DNA of 64,000 nucleotides from Hydractinia symbiolongicarpus (Eukaryota > Cnidaria > Hydrozoa > Anthoathecata > Hydractiniidae), in the NCBI RefSeq assembly GCF_029227915.1, contig NC_079881.1:1302001-1366000 (forward strand), in the 5' to 3' direction. Below are positions 12,701-25,100 of the stretch, one piece after another. Every line of letters starts with the position of its first letter. Positions within the stretch are counted from its first letter, which is position 1. The notes below the pieces were generated by a model. It made no database searches and had not been told where the DNA came from. It saw only the letters and a list, made by a program, of their open reading frames with translations. A program made the translations under genes and the position numbers.

Positions 12701-15424
12701 TACGGGCCGAGTCGGAGATTTACGGGAATTCGCGGGTTTTCGTTTGCCGGCGATTAAACTTCTTTTATTCAGCGTCTCATCAAAAATGAAAACATTTTTA
12801 AAAACTACAAGTCTCATGGGCTTTAGTGGTGAAACAATAATTTAAAAAATCGTTCGGGAAATGAGTTTACTCCCTGGGTACTTTCTTTGTATACTTTTGA
12901 CTATACGGGCCGAGTCCGGGCTTTACGGGAAATGGCAGGTTTTCGTTTGCCGGCGATTAAACTCCTTTTATTCAGCGTCTCATCAAAAATGAAAACATTT
13001 TTAAAAACTACAAGTCTCATGCATTTTAGTGGTGAAATAATAATTTAAAAAATCGTTCGGGAAATGAGTTTACTCCCTGGGTACTTTCTTTGTATACTTT
13101 TGACTATACGGGCCGAGTCGGAGATTTACGGGAAGTCGCGGGTTTTCGTTTGCCGGCGATTAAACTTCTTTTATTCAGCGTCTCATCAAAAATGAAGACA
13201 TTTTTGAAAACTACAAGTCTCATGGGCTTTAGTGGTGAAATAATAATTTAAAAAATCGTTCGGGAAATGAGTTTACTCCCTGGGTACTTTCTTTGTATAC
13301 TTTTCACTATACGGGCCGAGTCCGGGCTTTACGGGAAATGGCGGGTTTTCGTTTGCCGGCGATTAAACTCCTTTTATTCAGCGTCTCATCAAAAATGAAA
13401 ACATTTTTGAAAACTACAAGTCTCATGCGTTTTAGTGGTGAAAAGATAATTTAAAAAATCGTTTTGGAAATGAGTTTACTCACAGGGTACTTTCTTTGTG
13501 TACATTCGACTATACGGGCCAAGCCCGGGATTTACAGGAAATCGCGGAATTTCGTTTGCCGGCGATTAAACTACTTTCACTAAGCGTCTCGTCAAAAATG
13601 AAAACATTTCTGAAAACTACAAGTCTCATGCGTTTTAGTGGTGAAAAAATAATTTAAAAAATCGTTTGGGAAATGAGTTTACTCCCTGGGTACTTTCTTT
13701 GTATACTTTTGACTATACGGGCCGAGTCGGAGATTTACGGGAAGTCGCGGGTTTTCGTTTGCCGGCGATTAAACTTCTTTTATTCAGCGTCTCATCAAAA
13801 ATGAAAACATTTTTAAAAACTACAAGTCTCATGGGCTTTAGTGGTGAAATAATAATTTAAAAAATCGTTCGGGAAATGAGTTTACTCCCTGGGTACTTCC
13901 TTTGTATACTTTTGACTATACGGGCCGAGTCCGGGCTTTACGGGAAATGGCAGGTTTTCGTTTGCCGGCGATTAAACTCCTTTTATTCAGCGTCTCATCA
14001 AAAATGAAGACATTTTTGAAAACTACAAGTCTCATGGGCTTTAGTGGTGAAATAATAATTTAAAAAATCGTTCGGGAAATGAGTTTACTCCCTGGGTACT
14101 TTCTTTGTATACTTTTCACTATACGGGCCGAGTCCGGGCTTTACGGGAAATGGCGGGTTTTCGTTTGCCGGCGATTAAACTCCTTTTATTCAGCGTCTCA
14201 TCAAAAATGAAAACATTTTTGAAAACTACAAGTCTCATGCGTTTTAGTGGTGAAAAGATAATTTAAAAAATCGTTTTGGAAATGAGTTTACTCACAGGGT
14301 ACTTTCTTTGTGTACATGCGACTATACGGGCCAAGCCCGGGATTTACGGGAAATCGCGGAATTTCGTTTGCCGGCGATTAAACCACTTTCACTAAGCGTC
14401 TCATCAAAAATGAAAACATTTCTGAAAACTACAAGTCTCATGCGTTTTAGTGGTGAAAAAATAATTTAAAAAATCGTTTGGGAAATGAGTTTACTCCCTG
14501 GGTACTTTCTTTGTATACTTTTGACTATACGGGCCGAGTCGGAGATTTACGGGAAGTCGCGGGTTTTCGTTTGCCGGCGATTAAACTTCTTTTATTCAGC
14601 GTCTCATCAAAAATGAAAACATTTTTAAAAACTACAAGTCTCATGGGCTTTAGTGGTGAAATAATAATTTAAAAAATCGTTCGGGAAATGAGTTTACTCC
14701 CTGGGTACTTTCTTTGTATACTTTTGACTATACGGGCCGAGTCCGGGCTTTACGGGAAATGGCAGGTTTTCGTTTGCCGGCGATTAAACTCCTTTTATTC
14801 AGCGTCTCATCAAAAATGAAAACATTTTTGAAAACTACAAGTCTCATGCGTTTTAGTGGTGAAATAATAATTTAAAAAATCGTTCGGGAAATGAGTTTAC
14901 TCCCAGGGTACTTTCTTTGTATACTTTTGACTATACGGGCCGAGTCCGGGATTTACGGGAAATTGCAGGTTCTCGTTTGCCGGCGATTAAACTTCTTTTA
15001 TTCAGCGTCTCATCAAAAATGAAAACATTTTTGTAAACTACAAGTCTCATGCGTTTTAGTGGTGAAAAAATAATTTCAAAAATCGTTCGGGAAATGAGTT
15101 TACTCCCTGGGTACTTTCTTTGTATACTTTTGACTATACGGGCCGAGTCCGGTGTTTACGGGAAATGGCGGGTTTTCGTTTGCCGGCGATTAAACTTCTT
15201 TTATTCAGCGTCTCATCAAAAATGAAAACATTTTTGAAAACTACAAGTCTCATGCGTTTTAGTGGTGACAAGATAATTTAAAAAATCGTTTTGGAAATGA
15301 GTTTACTCACAGGGTACTTTCTTTGTATACATTCGACTATACGGGCCAAGCCCGGGATTTACGGGAAATCGCGTGTTTTCGCTTGCCGGCGATTAAACCA
15401 CTTTCATTAGGCGTCTCATCAAAA

Positions 15425-15627
15425 ATGAAAACATTTCTGAAAACTACAAGTCTCATGCGTTTTAGTGGTGAAAAAATAATTTAAAAAATCGTTCGGGAAA
15501 TAAGTTTACTCCCTGGGTACCTTCTTTGTATACTTTTGACTATACGGGCCGAATCCGCGATTTACGGGAAATCGCGGGTTTTCGTTTGCCGGCGATTAAA
15601 CTTCTTTTATTCAGCGTCTCATCAAAA
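15425..15627 (+). repeat. Representative 203-bp satellite monomer
   Basis: This reference unit is counted from ATGAAAACATTT to the base before the next one. Hand count gives 77 G+C of 203 (38%) and 14 CpG, against about 7 expected from base composition. In order it holds a CTACAAGTCTCATGCG segment and then an A/T block (AATTTAAAAAATCG). Next come TTCGGGAAAT, where the J junctions break, and GGGTAC. A GTATACTTTTGACTATAC near-dyad and the G/C block with an inverted repeat follow. The unit ends with GCCGGCGATTAAAC, CTTCTTTTATTCAGCG and TCTCATCAAAA. About 203 bp is close to a nucleosome repeat length, which is common for satellites. That is family knowledge and shows no function here. Confidence 0.95.
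15555..15577. repeat. 9-bp inverted repeat with 5-nt loop inside a monomer
   Basis: The arms CCGCGATTT (15555-15563) and AAATCGCGG (15569-15577) are exact reverse complements around ACGGG. Most monomers keep only the inner GATTT/AAATC pair. The full 9-bp form needs the GAATCCGCG variant and starts at 15555, 16367, 17585, 18803, 20021, 22862, 23674, 24892 and 25704, all in the left array. It could extrude a hairpin or bind a dimeric protein, and no role can be shown. Confidence 0.85.
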
Positions 15628-16679
15628 ATGAAAACATTTTTGAAAACTACAAGTCTCATGGGCTTTAGTGGTGAAATAATAATTTAAAAAATCGTTCGGG
15701 AAATGAGTTTACTCCCTGGGTACTTTCTTTGTATACTTTTCACTATACGGGCCGAGTCCGGGCTTTACGGGAAATTGCAGGTTTTCGTTTGCCGGCGATT
15801 AAACTTCTTTTATTCAGCGTCTCATCAAAAATGAAAACATTTTTGTAAACTACAAGTCTCATGCGTTTTAGTGGTGAAAAAATAATTTAAAAAATCGTTC
15901 GGGAAATAAGTTTACTCCCTGGGTACTTTCTTTGTATATTTTTGACTATACGGGCCGAGTCCGGTGTTTACCGGAAATGGCGGGTTTTCGTTTGCCGGCG
16001 ATTAAACTTCTTTTATTCAGCGTCTCAGCAAAAATAAAAACATTTTTGAAAACTACAAGTCTCATGCGTTTTAGTGGTGAAAAGATAATTTAAAAAATCG
16101 TTTTGGAAATGAGTTTAATCACAGGGTACTTTCTTTGTATACATTCGACTATACGGGCCAAGCCCGGGATTTACGGGAAATCGCGGGTTTTCGCTTGCCG
16201 GCGATTAAACCACTTTCATTAGGCGTCTCATCAAAAATGAAAACATTTCTGAAAACTACAAGTCTCATGCGTTTTAGTGGTGAAAAAATAATTTAAAAAA
16301 TCGTTCGGGAAATAAGTTTACTCCCTGGGTACCTTCTTTGTATACTTTTGACTATACGGGCCGAATCCGCGATTTACGGGAAATCGCGGGTTTTCGTTTG
16401 CCGGCGATTAAACTTCTTTTATTCAGCGTCTCATCAAAAATGAAAACATTTTTGAAAACTACAAGTCTCATGGGCTTTAGTGGGGAAATAATAATTTAAA
16501 AAATCGTTCGGGAAATGAGTTTACTCCCTGGGTACTTTCTTTGTATACTTTTCACTATACGGGCCGAGTCCGGGCTTTACGGGAAATTTCGGGTTTTCGT
16601 TTGCCGGCGATTAAACTCCTTTTATTCAGCGTCTCATCAAAAATGAAAACATTTTTGAAAACTACAAGTCTCATGCGTT

Positions 16680-19600
16680 TTAGTGGTGAAAAGATAATTT
16701 AAAAAATCGTTTTGGAAATGAGTTTACTCACAGGGTACTTTCTTTGTGTACATTCGACTATACGGGCCAAGCCCGGGATTTACGGGAAATCGCGGAATTT
16801 CGTTTGCCGGCGATTAAACCACTTTCACTAAGCGTCTCATCAAAAATGAAAACATTTCTGAAAACTACAAGTCTCATGCGTTTTAGTGTTGAAAAAATAA
16901 TTTAAAAAATCGTGCGGGAAATGAGTTTACTCCCTGGGTACTTTCTTTGTATACTTTTGACTATACGGGCCGAGTCGGAGATTTACGGGAAGTCGCGGGT
17001 TTTCGTTTGCCGGCGATTAAACTTCTTTTATTCAGCGTCTCATCAAAAATGAAAACATTTTTAAAAACTACAAGTCTCATGGGCTTTAGTGGTGAAACAA
17101 TAATTTAAAAAATCGTTCGGGAAATGAGTTTACTCCCTGGGTACTTTCTTTGTATACTTTTGACTATACGGGCCGAGTCCGGGCTTTACGGGAAATGGCA
17201 GGTTTTCGTTTGCCGGCGATTAAACTCTTTTTATTCAGCGTCTCATCAAAAATGAAAACATTTTTAAAAACTACAAGTCTCATGCATTTTAGTGGTGAAA
17301 TAATAATTTAAAAAATCGTTCCGGAAATGAGTTTACTCCCAGGGTACTTTCTTTGTATACTTTTGACTATACGGGCCGGGCCCGGGATTTACGGGAAATC
17401 GCGGAATTTCGTTTGCCGGCGATTAAACCACTTTCACTAAGCGTCTCATCAAAAATGAAAACATTTCTAAAAACTACAAGTCTCATGCGTTTTAGTGGTG
17501 AAAAAATAATTTAAAAAATCGTTCGGGAAATGAGTTTACTCCCTGGGTACTTTCTTTGTATACTTTTGACTATACGGGCCGAATCCGCGATTTACGGGAA
17601 ATCGCGGGTTTTCGTTTGCCGGCGATTAAACTTCTTTTATTCAGCGTCTCATCAAAAATGAAAACATTTTTGAAAACTACAAGTCTCATGGGCTTTAGTG
17701 GTGAAATAATAATTTAAAAAATCGTTCGGGAAATGAGTTTACTCCCTGGGTACTTTCTTTGTATACTTTTCACTATACGGGCCGAGTCCGGGCTTTACGG
17801 GAAATTTCGGGTTTTCGTTTGCCGGCGATTAAACTCCTTTTATTCAGCGTCTCATCAAAAATGAAAACATTTTTGAAAACTACAAGTCTCATGCGTTTTA
17901 GTGGTGAAAAGATAATTTAAAAAATCGTTTTGGAAATGAGTTTACTCACAGGGTACTTTCTTTGTGTACATTCGACTATACGGGCCAAGCCCGGGATTTA
18001 CGGGAAATCGCGGAATTTTGTTTGCCGGCGATTAAACCACTTTCACTAAGCGTCTCATCAAAAATGAAAACATTTCTGAAAACTACAAGTCTCATGCGTT
18101 TTAGTGTTGAAAAAATAATTTAAAAAATCGTGCAGGAAATGAGTTTACTCCCTGGGTACTTTCTTTGTATACTTTTGACTATACGGGACGAGTCGGAGAT
18201 TTACGGGAAGTCGCGGGTTTTCGTTTGCCGGCGATTAAACTTCTTTTATTCAGCGTCTCATCAAAAATGAAAACATTTTTAAAAACTACAAGTCTCATGG
18301 GCTTTAGTGGTGAAACAATAATTCAAAAAATCGTTCGGGAAATGAGTTTACTCCCTGGGTACTTTCTTTGTATACTTTTGACTATACGGGCCGAGTCCGG
18401 GCTTTACGGGAAATGGCAGGTTTTCGTTTGCCGGCGATTAAACTCTTTTTATTCAGCGTCTCATCAAAAATGAAAACATTTTTAAAAACTACAAGTCTCA
18501 TGCATTTTAGTGGTGAAATAATAATTTAAAAAATCGTTCCGGAAATGAGTTTACTCCCAGGGTACTTTCTTTGTATACTTTTGACTATACGGGCCGGGCC
18601 CGGGATTTACGGGAAATCGCGGAATTTCGTTTGCCGGCGATTAAACCACTTTCACTAAGCGTCTCATCAAAAATGAAAACATTTCTAAAAACTACAAGTC
18701 TCATGCGTTTTAGTGGTGAAAAAATAATTTAAAAAATCGTTCGGGAAATGAGTTTACTCCCTGGGTACTTTCTTTGTATACTTTTGACTATACGGGCCGA
18801 ATCCGCGATTTACGGGAAATCGCGGGTTTTCGTTTGCCGGCGATTAAACTTCTTTTATTCAGCGTCTCATCAAAAATGAAAACATTTTTAAAAACTACAA
18901 GTCTCATGCGTTTTAGTGGTGAAAAAATAATTTAAAAAATCGTTCGGGAAATAAGTTTACTCCCTGGGTACTTTCTTTGTATACTTTTGACTATACGGGC
19001 CGAGTCCGGTGTTTACGGGAAATGGCGGGTTTTCGTTTGCCGGCGATTAAACTTCTTTTATTCAGCGTCTCAGCAAAAATGAAAACATTTTTGAAAACTA
19101 CAAGTCTCATGCGTTTTAGTGGTGAAAAGATAATTTAAAAAATCGTTTTGGAAATGAGTTTACTCACAGGGTACTTTCTTTGTGTACATTCGACTATACG
19201 GGCCAAGCCCGGGATTTACGGGAAATGGCGGAATTTCGTTTGCCGGCGATTAAACCACTTTCACTAAGCGTCTCATCAAAAATGAAAACATTTCTGAAAA
19301 CTACAAGTCTCATGCGTTTTAGTGTTGAAAAAATAATTTAAAAAATCGTGCGGGAAATGAGTTTACTCCCTGGGTACTTTCTTTGTATACTTTTGACTAT
19401 ACGGGCCGAGTCGGAGATTTACGGGAAGTCGCGGGTTTTCGTTTGCCGGCGATTAAACTTCTTTTATTCAGCGTCTCATCAAAAATGAAAACATTTTTAA
19501 AAACTACAAGTCTCATGGGCTTTAGTGGTGAAACAATAATTTAAAAAATCGTTCGGGAAATGAGTTTACTCCCTGGGTACTTTCTTTGTATACTTTTGAC

Positions 19601-21350
19601 TATACGGGCCGAGTCCGGGCTTTACGGGAAATGGCAGGTTTTCGTTTGCCGGCGATTAAACTCTTTTTATTCAGCGTCTTATCAAAAATGAAAACATTTT
19701 TAAAAACTACAAGTCTCATGCATTTTAGTGGTGAAATAATAATTTAAAAAATCGTTCGGGAAATGAGTTTACTCCCAGGGTACTTTCTTTGTATACTTTT
19801 GACTATACGGGCCGGGCCCGGGATTTACGGGAAATCGCGGAATTTAGTTTGCCGGCGATTAAACCACTTTCACTAAGCGTCTCATCAAAAATGAAAACAT
19901 TTCTAAAAACTACAAGTCTCATGCGTTTTAGTGGTGAAAAAATAATTTAAAAAATCGTTGGGGAAATGAGTTTACTCACTGGGTACTTTCTTTGTATACT
20001 TTTGACTATACGGGCCGAATCCGCGATTTACGGGAAATCGCGGGTTTTCGTTTGCCGGCGATTAAACTTCTTTTATTCAGCGTCTCATCAAAAATGAAAA
20101 CATTTTTGAAAACTACAAGTCTCATGTGCTTTAGTGGTGAAATAATATATTAAAAAATCGTTCGGGAAATGGGTTTACTCCCTGGGTACTTTCTTTGTAT
20201 ACTTTTCACTATACGGGCCGAGTCCGGGCTTTACGGGAAATGGCGGGTTTTCGTTTGCCGGCGATTAAACTCCTTTTATTCAGCGTCTCATCAAAAATGA
20301 AAACATTTTTGAAAACTACAAGTATCATGCGTTTTAGTGGTGAAAAGATAATTTAAAAAATCGTTTTGGAAATGAGTTTACTCACAGGGTACTTTTTTTG
20401 TGTACATTCGACTATACGGGCCAAGCCCGGGATTTACGGGAAATCGCGGAATTTCGTTTGCCGGCGATTAAACCACTTTCACTAAGCGTCTCATCAAAAA
20501 TGAAAACATTTCTGAAAACTACAAGTCTCATGCGTTTTAGTGTTGAAAAAATAATTTAAAAAATCGTTCGGGAAATGAGTTTACTCCCTGGGTACTTTCT
20601 TTGTATACTTTTGACTATACGGGCCGAGTCGGAGATTTACGGGAAGTCGCGGGTTTTCGTTTGCCGGCGATTAAACTTCTTTTATTCAGCGTCTCATCAA
20701 AAATGAAAACATTTTTAAAAACTACAAGTCTCATGGGTTTTAGTGGTGAAACAATAATTTAAAAAATCGTTCGGGAAATGAGTTTACTCCCTGGGTACTT
20801 TCTTTGTATACTTTTGACTATACGGGCCGAGTCCGGGCTTTACGGGAAATGGCAGGTTGTCGTTTGCCGGCGATTAAACTCTTTTTATTCAGCGTCTCAT
20901 CAAAAATGAAAACATTTTTAAAAACTACAAGTCTCATGCATTTTAGTGGTGAAATAATAATTTAAAAAATCGTTCGGGAAATGAGTTTACTCCCAGGGTA
21001 CTTTCTTTGTATACTTTTGACTATACGGGCCGGGCCCGGGATTTACGGGAAATCGCGGAATTTCGTTTGCCGGCGATTAAACCACTTTCACTAAGCGTCT
21101 CATCAAAAATGAAAACATTTCTAAAAACTACAAGTCTCATGCGTTTTAGTGTTGAAAAAATAATTTAAAAAATCGTTCGGGAAATGAGTTTACTCCCTGG
21201 GTACTTTCTTTGTATACTTTTGACTATACGGGCCGAGTCGGAGATTTACGGGAAGTCGCGGGTTTTCGTTTGCCGGCGATTAAACTTCTTTTATTCAGCG
21301 TCTCATTAAAAATGAAAACATTTTTAAAAACTACAAGTCTCATGGGCTTT
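16680..21350 (+). repeat. Six-monomer higher-order repeat, 1218 bp, three to four copies
   Basis: The TTAGTGTTGAAAAAATAATT monomer with CGTGC(G/A)GG or CGTTCGG starts its CGT motif at 16911, 18129, 19347 and 20565, each exactly 1218 bp apart. A further copy lies only 609 bp (three monomers) later at 21174. Each unit contains a GGGCCGGGCCCGGG monomer, a GAATCCGCG monomer, one with CTTTTCACTATACGGG and one with TTTGTGTACATTCGAC. The third unit replaces the CACTATAC monomer by one with GTCCGGTGTTTACGGG. Confidence 0.88.
17376..17385. repeat. 10-bp G/C palindrome CCGGGCCCGG
   Basis: CCGGGCCCGG is self-complementary. It arises from a GAG to GGG change in one monomer of the 1218-bp unit, and recurs near 18595, 19812 and 21028. 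It marks that monomer; no function is claimed. Confidence 0.8.
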
Positions 21351-22171
21351 AGTGGTGAAACAATAATTTAAAAAATCGTTCGGGAAATGAGTTTACTCCC
21401 TGGGTACTTTCTTTGTATACTTTTGACTATACGGGCCGAGTCCGGGCTTTACGGGAAATGGCAGGTTTTCGTTTGCCGGCGATTAAACTCCTTTTATTCA
21501 GCGTCTCATCAAAAATGAAAACATTTTTAAAAACTACAAGTCTCATGCATTTTAGTGGTGAAATAATAATTTAAAAAATCGTTCGGGAAATGAGTTTACT
21601 CCCAGGGTACTTTCTTTGTATACTTTTGACTATACGGGCCGAGCCCGGGATTTACGGGAAATCGCAGGTTTTCGTTTGCCGGCGATTAAACTTCTTTTAT
21701 TCAGCGTCTCATCAAAAATGAAAACATTTCTAAAAACTACAATTCTCATGCGTTTTATTGATGAAAAAATAATTTAAAAAATCGTTCGGGAAATGAGTTT
21801 ACTCCCTGGGTACTTTCTTTGTATAATTTTGACTATACGGGCCGAGCCCGGGATTTACGGGAAATCGCAGGTTTTCGTTTGCCGGCGATTAAACTTCTTT
21901 CATTCACCGTCTCATCAAAAATGAAAACATTTCTAAAAACTACAAGTCTCATGCGTTTTAGTGATGAAAAAATAATTTAAAAAATCGTTCGGGAAATGAG
22001 TTTACTCCCTGGTACTTTCTTTGTATAATTTTGACTATACGGGTCGAGTCCGGGATTTACGGGAAGTCGCGGGTTTTCGTTTGCCTGCGATTAAACTTCT
22101 TTTATTCAGAGTCTCATCAAAAATGAAAACATTTTTGAAAACTACAAGTCTCATGCGTTTTAGTGGTGAAA

Positions 22172-25100
22172 TAATAATTTAAAAAATCGTTCGGGAAATG
22201 AGTTTACTCCCAGGGTACTTTCTTTGTATACTTTTGACTATACGGGCCGAGTCCGGGATTTACGGGAAATTGCAGGTTTTCGTTTGCCGGCGATTAAACT
22301 TCTTTTATTCAGCGTCTCATCAAAAATGAAAACATTTTTGTAAACTACAAGTCTCATGCGTTTTAGTGGTGAAAAAATAATTTAAAAAATCGTTCGGGAA
22401 ATGAGTTTACTCCCTGGGTACTTTCTTTGTATACTTTTGACTATACGGGCCGACTCCGGTGTTTACGGGAAATGGCGGGTTTTCGTTTGCCGGCGATTAA
22501 GCTTCTTTTATTCAGCGTCTCATCAAAAATGAAAACATTTTTGAAAACTACAAGTCTCATGCGTTTTAGTGGTGACAAGATAATTTAAAAAATCGTTTTG
22601 GAAATGAGTTTACTCACAGGGTACTTTCTTTGTATACATTCGACTATACGGGCCAAGCCCGGGATTTACGGGAAATCGCGGGTTTTCGCTTGCCGGCGAT
22701 TAAACCACTTTCATTAGGCGTCTCATCAAAAATGAAAACATTTCTGAAAACTACAAGTCTCATGCGTTTTAGTGGTGAAAAAATAATTTAAAAAATCGTT
22801 CGGGAAATAAGTTTACTCCCTGGGTACCTTCTTTGTATACTTTTGACTATACGGGCCGAATCCGCGATTTACGGGAAATCGCGGGTTTTCGTTTGCCGGC
22901 GATTAAACTCCTTTTATTCAGCGTCTCATCAAAAATGAAAACATTTTTGAAAACTACAAGTCTCATGCGTTTTAGTGGTGAAAAGATAATTTAAAAAATC
23001 ATTTTGGAAATGAGTTTACTCACAGGGAACTTTCTTTGTGTTCATTCGACTATACGGGCCAAGCCCGGGATTTACGGGAAATCGCGGAATTTCGTTTGCC
23101 GGCGATTAAACCACTTTCACTAAGCGTCTCATCAAAAATGAAAACATTTCTAAAAACTACAAGTCTCATGCGTTTTAGTGGTGAAAAAATATTTTAAAAA
23201 ATCGTTCGGGAAATGAGTTTACTCCCTGGGTACATTCTTTGTATACTTTTGACTATACGGGCCGAGTCGGAGATTTACGGGAAGTCGCGGGTTTTCGTTT
23301 GCCGGCGATTAAACTTCTTTTATTCAGCGTCTCATCAAAAATGAAAACATTTTTAAAAACTACAAGTCTCATGGGCTTTAGTGGTGAAATAATAATTTAA
23401 AAAATCGTTCGGGAAATGAGTTTACTCCCTGGGTACTTTCTTTGTATACTTTTGACTATACGGGCCGAGTCCGGGGTTTACGGGAAATGGCGGGTTTTCG
23501 TTTGCCGGCGATTAAACTCCTTTTATTCAGCGTCTCATCAAAAATGAAAACATTTTTAAAAACTACAAGTCTCATGCGTTTTAGTGGTGAAAAAATAATT
23601 TAAAAAATCGTTCGGGAAATGAGTTTACTCCCTGGGTACCTTCTTTGTATACTTTTGACTATACGGGCCGAATCCGCGATTTACGGGAAATCGCGGGTTT
23701 TCGTTTGCCGGCGATTAAACTCCTTTTATTCAGCGTCTCATCAAAAATGAAAACATTTTTAAAAACTACAAGTCTCATGCGTTTTAGTGGTGAAAAAATA
23801 ATTTAAAAAATCGTTCGGGAAATGAGTTTACTCCCTGGGTACTTTCTTTCTATACTTTTGACTATACGGGCCGAGTCGGAGATTTACGGGAAGTCGCGGG
23901 TTTTCGTTTGCCGGCGATTAAACTTCTTTTATTCAGCGTCTCATCAAAAATGAAAACATTTTTAAAAACTACAAGTCTCATGGGCTTTAGTGGTGGAATA
24001 ATAATTTAAAAAATCGTTCGGGAAATGAGTTTACTCTCTGGGTACTTTCTTTGTGTACTTTTGACTATACGGGCCGAGTCCGGGGTTTACGGGAAATGGC
24101 GGGTTTTCGTTTGCCGGCGATTAAACTCCTTTTATTCAGCGTCTCATCAAAAATAAAAACATTTTTGAAAACTACAAGTCTCATGCGTTTTAGTGGTGAA
24201 AAAATAATTTAAAAAATCGTTCGGGAAATGAGTTTACTCCCAGGGTACTTTCTTTGTATACTTTTGACTATACGGGCCGAGTCCGGGATTTACGGGAAAT
24301 TGCAGGTTTTCGTTTGCCGGCGATTAAACTTCTTTTATTCAGCGTCTCATCAAAAATGAAAACATTTTTGTAAACTACAAGTCTCATGCGTTTTAGTGGT
24401 GAAAAAATAATTTAAAAAATCGTTCGGGAAATGAGTTTACTCCCTGGGTACTTTCTTTGTATACTTTTGACTATACGGGCCGACTCCGGTGTTTACGGGA
24501 AATGGCGGGTTTTCGTTTGCCGGCGATTAAGCTTCTTTTATTCAGCGTCTCATCAAAAATGAAAACATTTTTGAAAACTACAAGTCTCATGCGTTTTAGT
24601 GGTGACAAGATAATTTAAAAAATCGTTTTGGAAATGAGTTTACTCACAGGGTACTTTCTTTGTATACATTCGACTATACGGGCCAAGCCCGGGATTTACG
24701 GGAAATCGCGGGTTTTCGCTTGCCGGCGATTAAACCACTTTCATTAGGCGTCTCATCAAAAATGAAAACATTTCTGAAAACTACAAGTCTCATGCGTTTT
24801 AGTGGTGAAAAAATAATTTAAAAAATCGTTCGGGAAATAAGTTTACTCCCTGGGTACCTTCTTTGTATACTTTTGACTATACGGGCCGAATCCGCGATTT
24901 ACGGGAAATCGCGGGTTTTCGTTTGCCGGCGATTAAACTCCTTTTATTCAGCGTCTCATCAAAAATGAAAACATTTTTGAAAACTACAAGTCTCATGCGT
25001 TTTAGTGGTGAAAAGATAATTTAAAAAATCATTTTGGAAATGAGTTTACTCACAGGGAACTTTCTTTGTGTTCATTCGACTATACGGGCCAAGCCCGGGA

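Larger units (their letters stand above)
10040..16680 (+). repeat. Complex higher-order region with 812, 2030 and 2842 bp offsets
   Basis: The GGTGACAAGATAATTT variant is found at about 12421 and 15263, an offset of 2842 bp (14 monomers). The monomer starting GTTTGGGAAATGAG with GTCGGAGATT occurs at about 11636, 13666 and 14478, offsets of 2030 and 812 bp. Blocks of four to ten monomers have been duplicated in overlapping steps, so no single unit length describes the region. Monomers with GGGCTTTAGTGG and GGGCTTTACGGG are frequent here and in the next region. Confidence 0.75.

Noticed and set aside
15425-15627. CENP-B-box-like motif in the monomer
   Set aside because: TTCGGGAAAT and TTCGTTTGCCGGCG were compared with the NTTCGNNNNANNCGGGN pattern, and neither fits its conserved positions.
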